Shown: positions 61,203-62,201 of the stretch, one piece after another
How positions within the stretch are numbered: position 1 is the first letter of the stretch
Layout of the letters: every line of letters begins with the position of its first letter
DNA from: Porphyromonas cangingivalis
GTDB taxonomy: Bacteria; Bacteroidota; Bacteroidia; Bacteroidales; Paludibacteraceae
DNA length: 62,201 bases
Direction of reading: 5' to 3'
Assembly (NCBI GenBank): GCA_945902955.1
Contig: CAMDNO010000006.1
Coordinates: forward strand, 1 to 62,201
The notes under the pieces: model-generated
What the model saw: only the letters and a program-made list of their open reading frames with translations
The model's database searches: none
Told to the model about the DNA's origin: nothing
Made by a program: the position numbers and the translations under genes

Positions 61203-62201
61203 TTAAAATACTTGTTCAGCCATTCGTTTGTAGCCTGTGTATCGCCATTTTGCATTTTCCTCGGCTGCATCAAATAATTCTTGTGCTTCCTTAGGAAATT
61301 GTTTCAATAACGAAGTGTAACGTACTTCACCTTTGAGGAAGTTTTGGAATTCGTCCCAGTTTGGTTCTTTTGAGTCCAATTGCATTGGGTTTTTTCCTTC
61401 GGCTTCCAACGCAGGATTGTAACGATACAAATGCCAGTATCCGCATTTAACAGCTAATTCCTGTTCCATATTGGCTTTGCCCATACCTGTAGTTAAGCCA
61501 TGGCTAATACAAGGCGAGTAGGCTATAACGATTGATGGCCCGTCGTAAGCTTCTGCTTCGCGAAGTGCTTTGAGAGTTTGAGCCTGATTTGCACCCATAG
61601 CTACTTGAGCTACATATACATAACCATAAGTGGCAGCAATCATACCAAGGTCTTTTTTGCGAACTTTTTTACCCGAAGCAGCAAATTTAGCCACAGCACC
61701 AACCGGAGTCGATTTCGAAGCCTGTCCGCCTGTATTTGAGTAAACTTCGGTATCGAGTACAAGGATATTTACGTTTTTGCCCGAAGCAATTACGTGATCC
61801 AAACCACCGAAACCAATATCGTAAGCCCAACCGTCGCCACCAATAATCCATTGCGATTGTTTAATCAGATATTGACTGAGATCAGCTATCTGAGCACATT
61901 TATCGCATTTCTTTTCGTTTACTAAAGGTGTAATTTTAGCGGCTAATTCTTTTGATTTGTCAGCATCGTTTTTGAATTCAATCCATTCAGTAAACAATCC
62001 TTTTAATTCGTCTGAACAGCAATTATCAGCAATAGCTTCGTTCATAATACGTACCAAACGTTCGCGCATATTGTCGTAAGCGAAAACCATACCCAAACCA
62101 AACTCAGCATTGTCTTCGAACAATGAGTTAGCCCATGCCGGTCCGCGACCTTCGTCGTTAGTTGTATACGGAGTTGACGGAGCAGAAGCAGAATAGATTG
62201 A
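61203..62201 (-). CDS. nifJ: Pyruvate:ferredoxin (flavodoxin) oxidoreductase, C-terminal part
   Basis: This gene runs off the right edge; 332 residues of the C-terminal region are seen. The enzyme converts pyruvate and CoA to acetyl-CoA, CO2 and reduced ferredoxin. Present are the conserved SIYSASAPSTPYTTNDEGRG start of the visible part in shortened view (TPYTTNDEGRG), the thiamine diphosphate motif GGDGWAYDIGFGGLDHV, and DTEVYSNTGGQ. The frame is open to the last base, so no internal start is used. It points to anaerobic metabolism. Confidence 0.95.
   Translation of the reverse strand, partial: SIYSASAPSTPYTTNDEGRGPAWANSLFEDNAEFGLGMVFAYDNMRERLVRIMNEAIADNCCSDELKGLFTEWIEFKNDADKSKELAAKITPLVNEKKCDKCAQIADLSQYLIKQSQWIIGGDGWAYDIGFGGLDHVIASGKNVNILVLDTEVYSNTGGQASKSTPVGAVAKFAASGKKVRKKDLGMIAATYGYVYVAQVAMGANQAQTLKALREAEAYDGPSIVIAYSPCISHGLTTGMGKANMEQELAVKCGYWHLYRYNPALEAEGKNPMQLDSKEPNWDEFQNFLKGEVRYTSLLKQFPKEAQELFDAAEENAKWRYTGYKRMAEQVF

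Overview
The window reads as a chromosomal segment from an AT-rich, probably anaerobic member of the Bacteroidetes, most likely Bacteroidales-like. Three kinds of evidence support this. The gene content includes DUF5723 and DUF4835 proteins, an Rpb6/omega-like RNA polymerase subunit, Bacteroidetes-type biotin carboxylase modules and many signal-peptidase-II lipoproteins. Promoters look like TTTG-N(19-21)-TAnnTTTG, and start codons are preceded by A-rich leaders rather than Shine-Dalgarno sites. Metabolism includes B12-dependent ribonucleotide reductase and pyruvate:ferredoxin oxidoreductase. No rRNA, tRNA, insertion sequence, prophage, CRISPR array or plasmid function was found, and almost all genes are intact and housekeeping-like.

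Layout. 0.2-6.5 kb (+): TPR protein, DedA membrane protein, aroE, hpt, adk, obgE, pgeF. 6.6-15.4 kb (-): class II ribonucleotide reductase, recF, a sugar module (MFS permease plus ROK glucokinase) and a dipeptidyl peptidase IV. 15.7-21.9 kb (+): YgiQ radical SAM enzyme and a CzcA/CzcB-like metal efflux pair without an outer-membrane partner. 22.0-26.2 kb (-): trxB, lolA, ftsK. 26.4-34.5 kb (+): an envelope locus with two paralogous DUF5723-TSP3-OmpA proteins flanking two lipoproteins of unknown function, then a DUF454 protein. 34.5-39.0 kb (-): a membrane-anchored Nudix-like protein, ribE, thrC, a radical SAM/SPASM enzyme. 39.2-54.6 kb (+): OmpA-TPR lipoprotein, a three-gene acyl-CoA carboxylase, exonuclease, YycJ-like hydrolase, dolichol-phosphate-mannose-type glycosyltransferase, pyrC, apbE, bamD, rpoZ-like, coaBC, DUF4835, recN. 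54.6-59.6 kb (-): DJ-1, tonB, exbD, exbB, glycine-zipper OmpA lipoprotein, pdxJ, YgjV-like protein. 59.7-62.2 kb: nadK and a truncated globin (+), then the C-terminal part of nifJ (-), which runs off the window.

How genes work together. The MFS permease and ROK kinase form an uptake-and-phosphorylation pair for a free hexose. The carboxylase beta, biotin carboxylase and biotin carrier genes should make one ATP-dependent acyl-CoA carboxylase. ExbB, ExbD and TonB make one energy transducer for outer-membrane transport. LolA, BamD, ApbE and the many lipoproteins serve envelope biogenesis.

The most unusual signal is not a gene. Many intergenic gaps hold short tandem arrays whose units vary in sequence but keep an exact length of 7 nt (some gaps 8 nt, one about 9 nt), often abutting a stop or a start codon. 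The CCCCTAA/AGGGG and CCCGATA/GTnATCG hairpin-like repeats also fit the 7-nt frame. The second most interesting region is the duplicated DUF5723-TSP3-OmpA locus.
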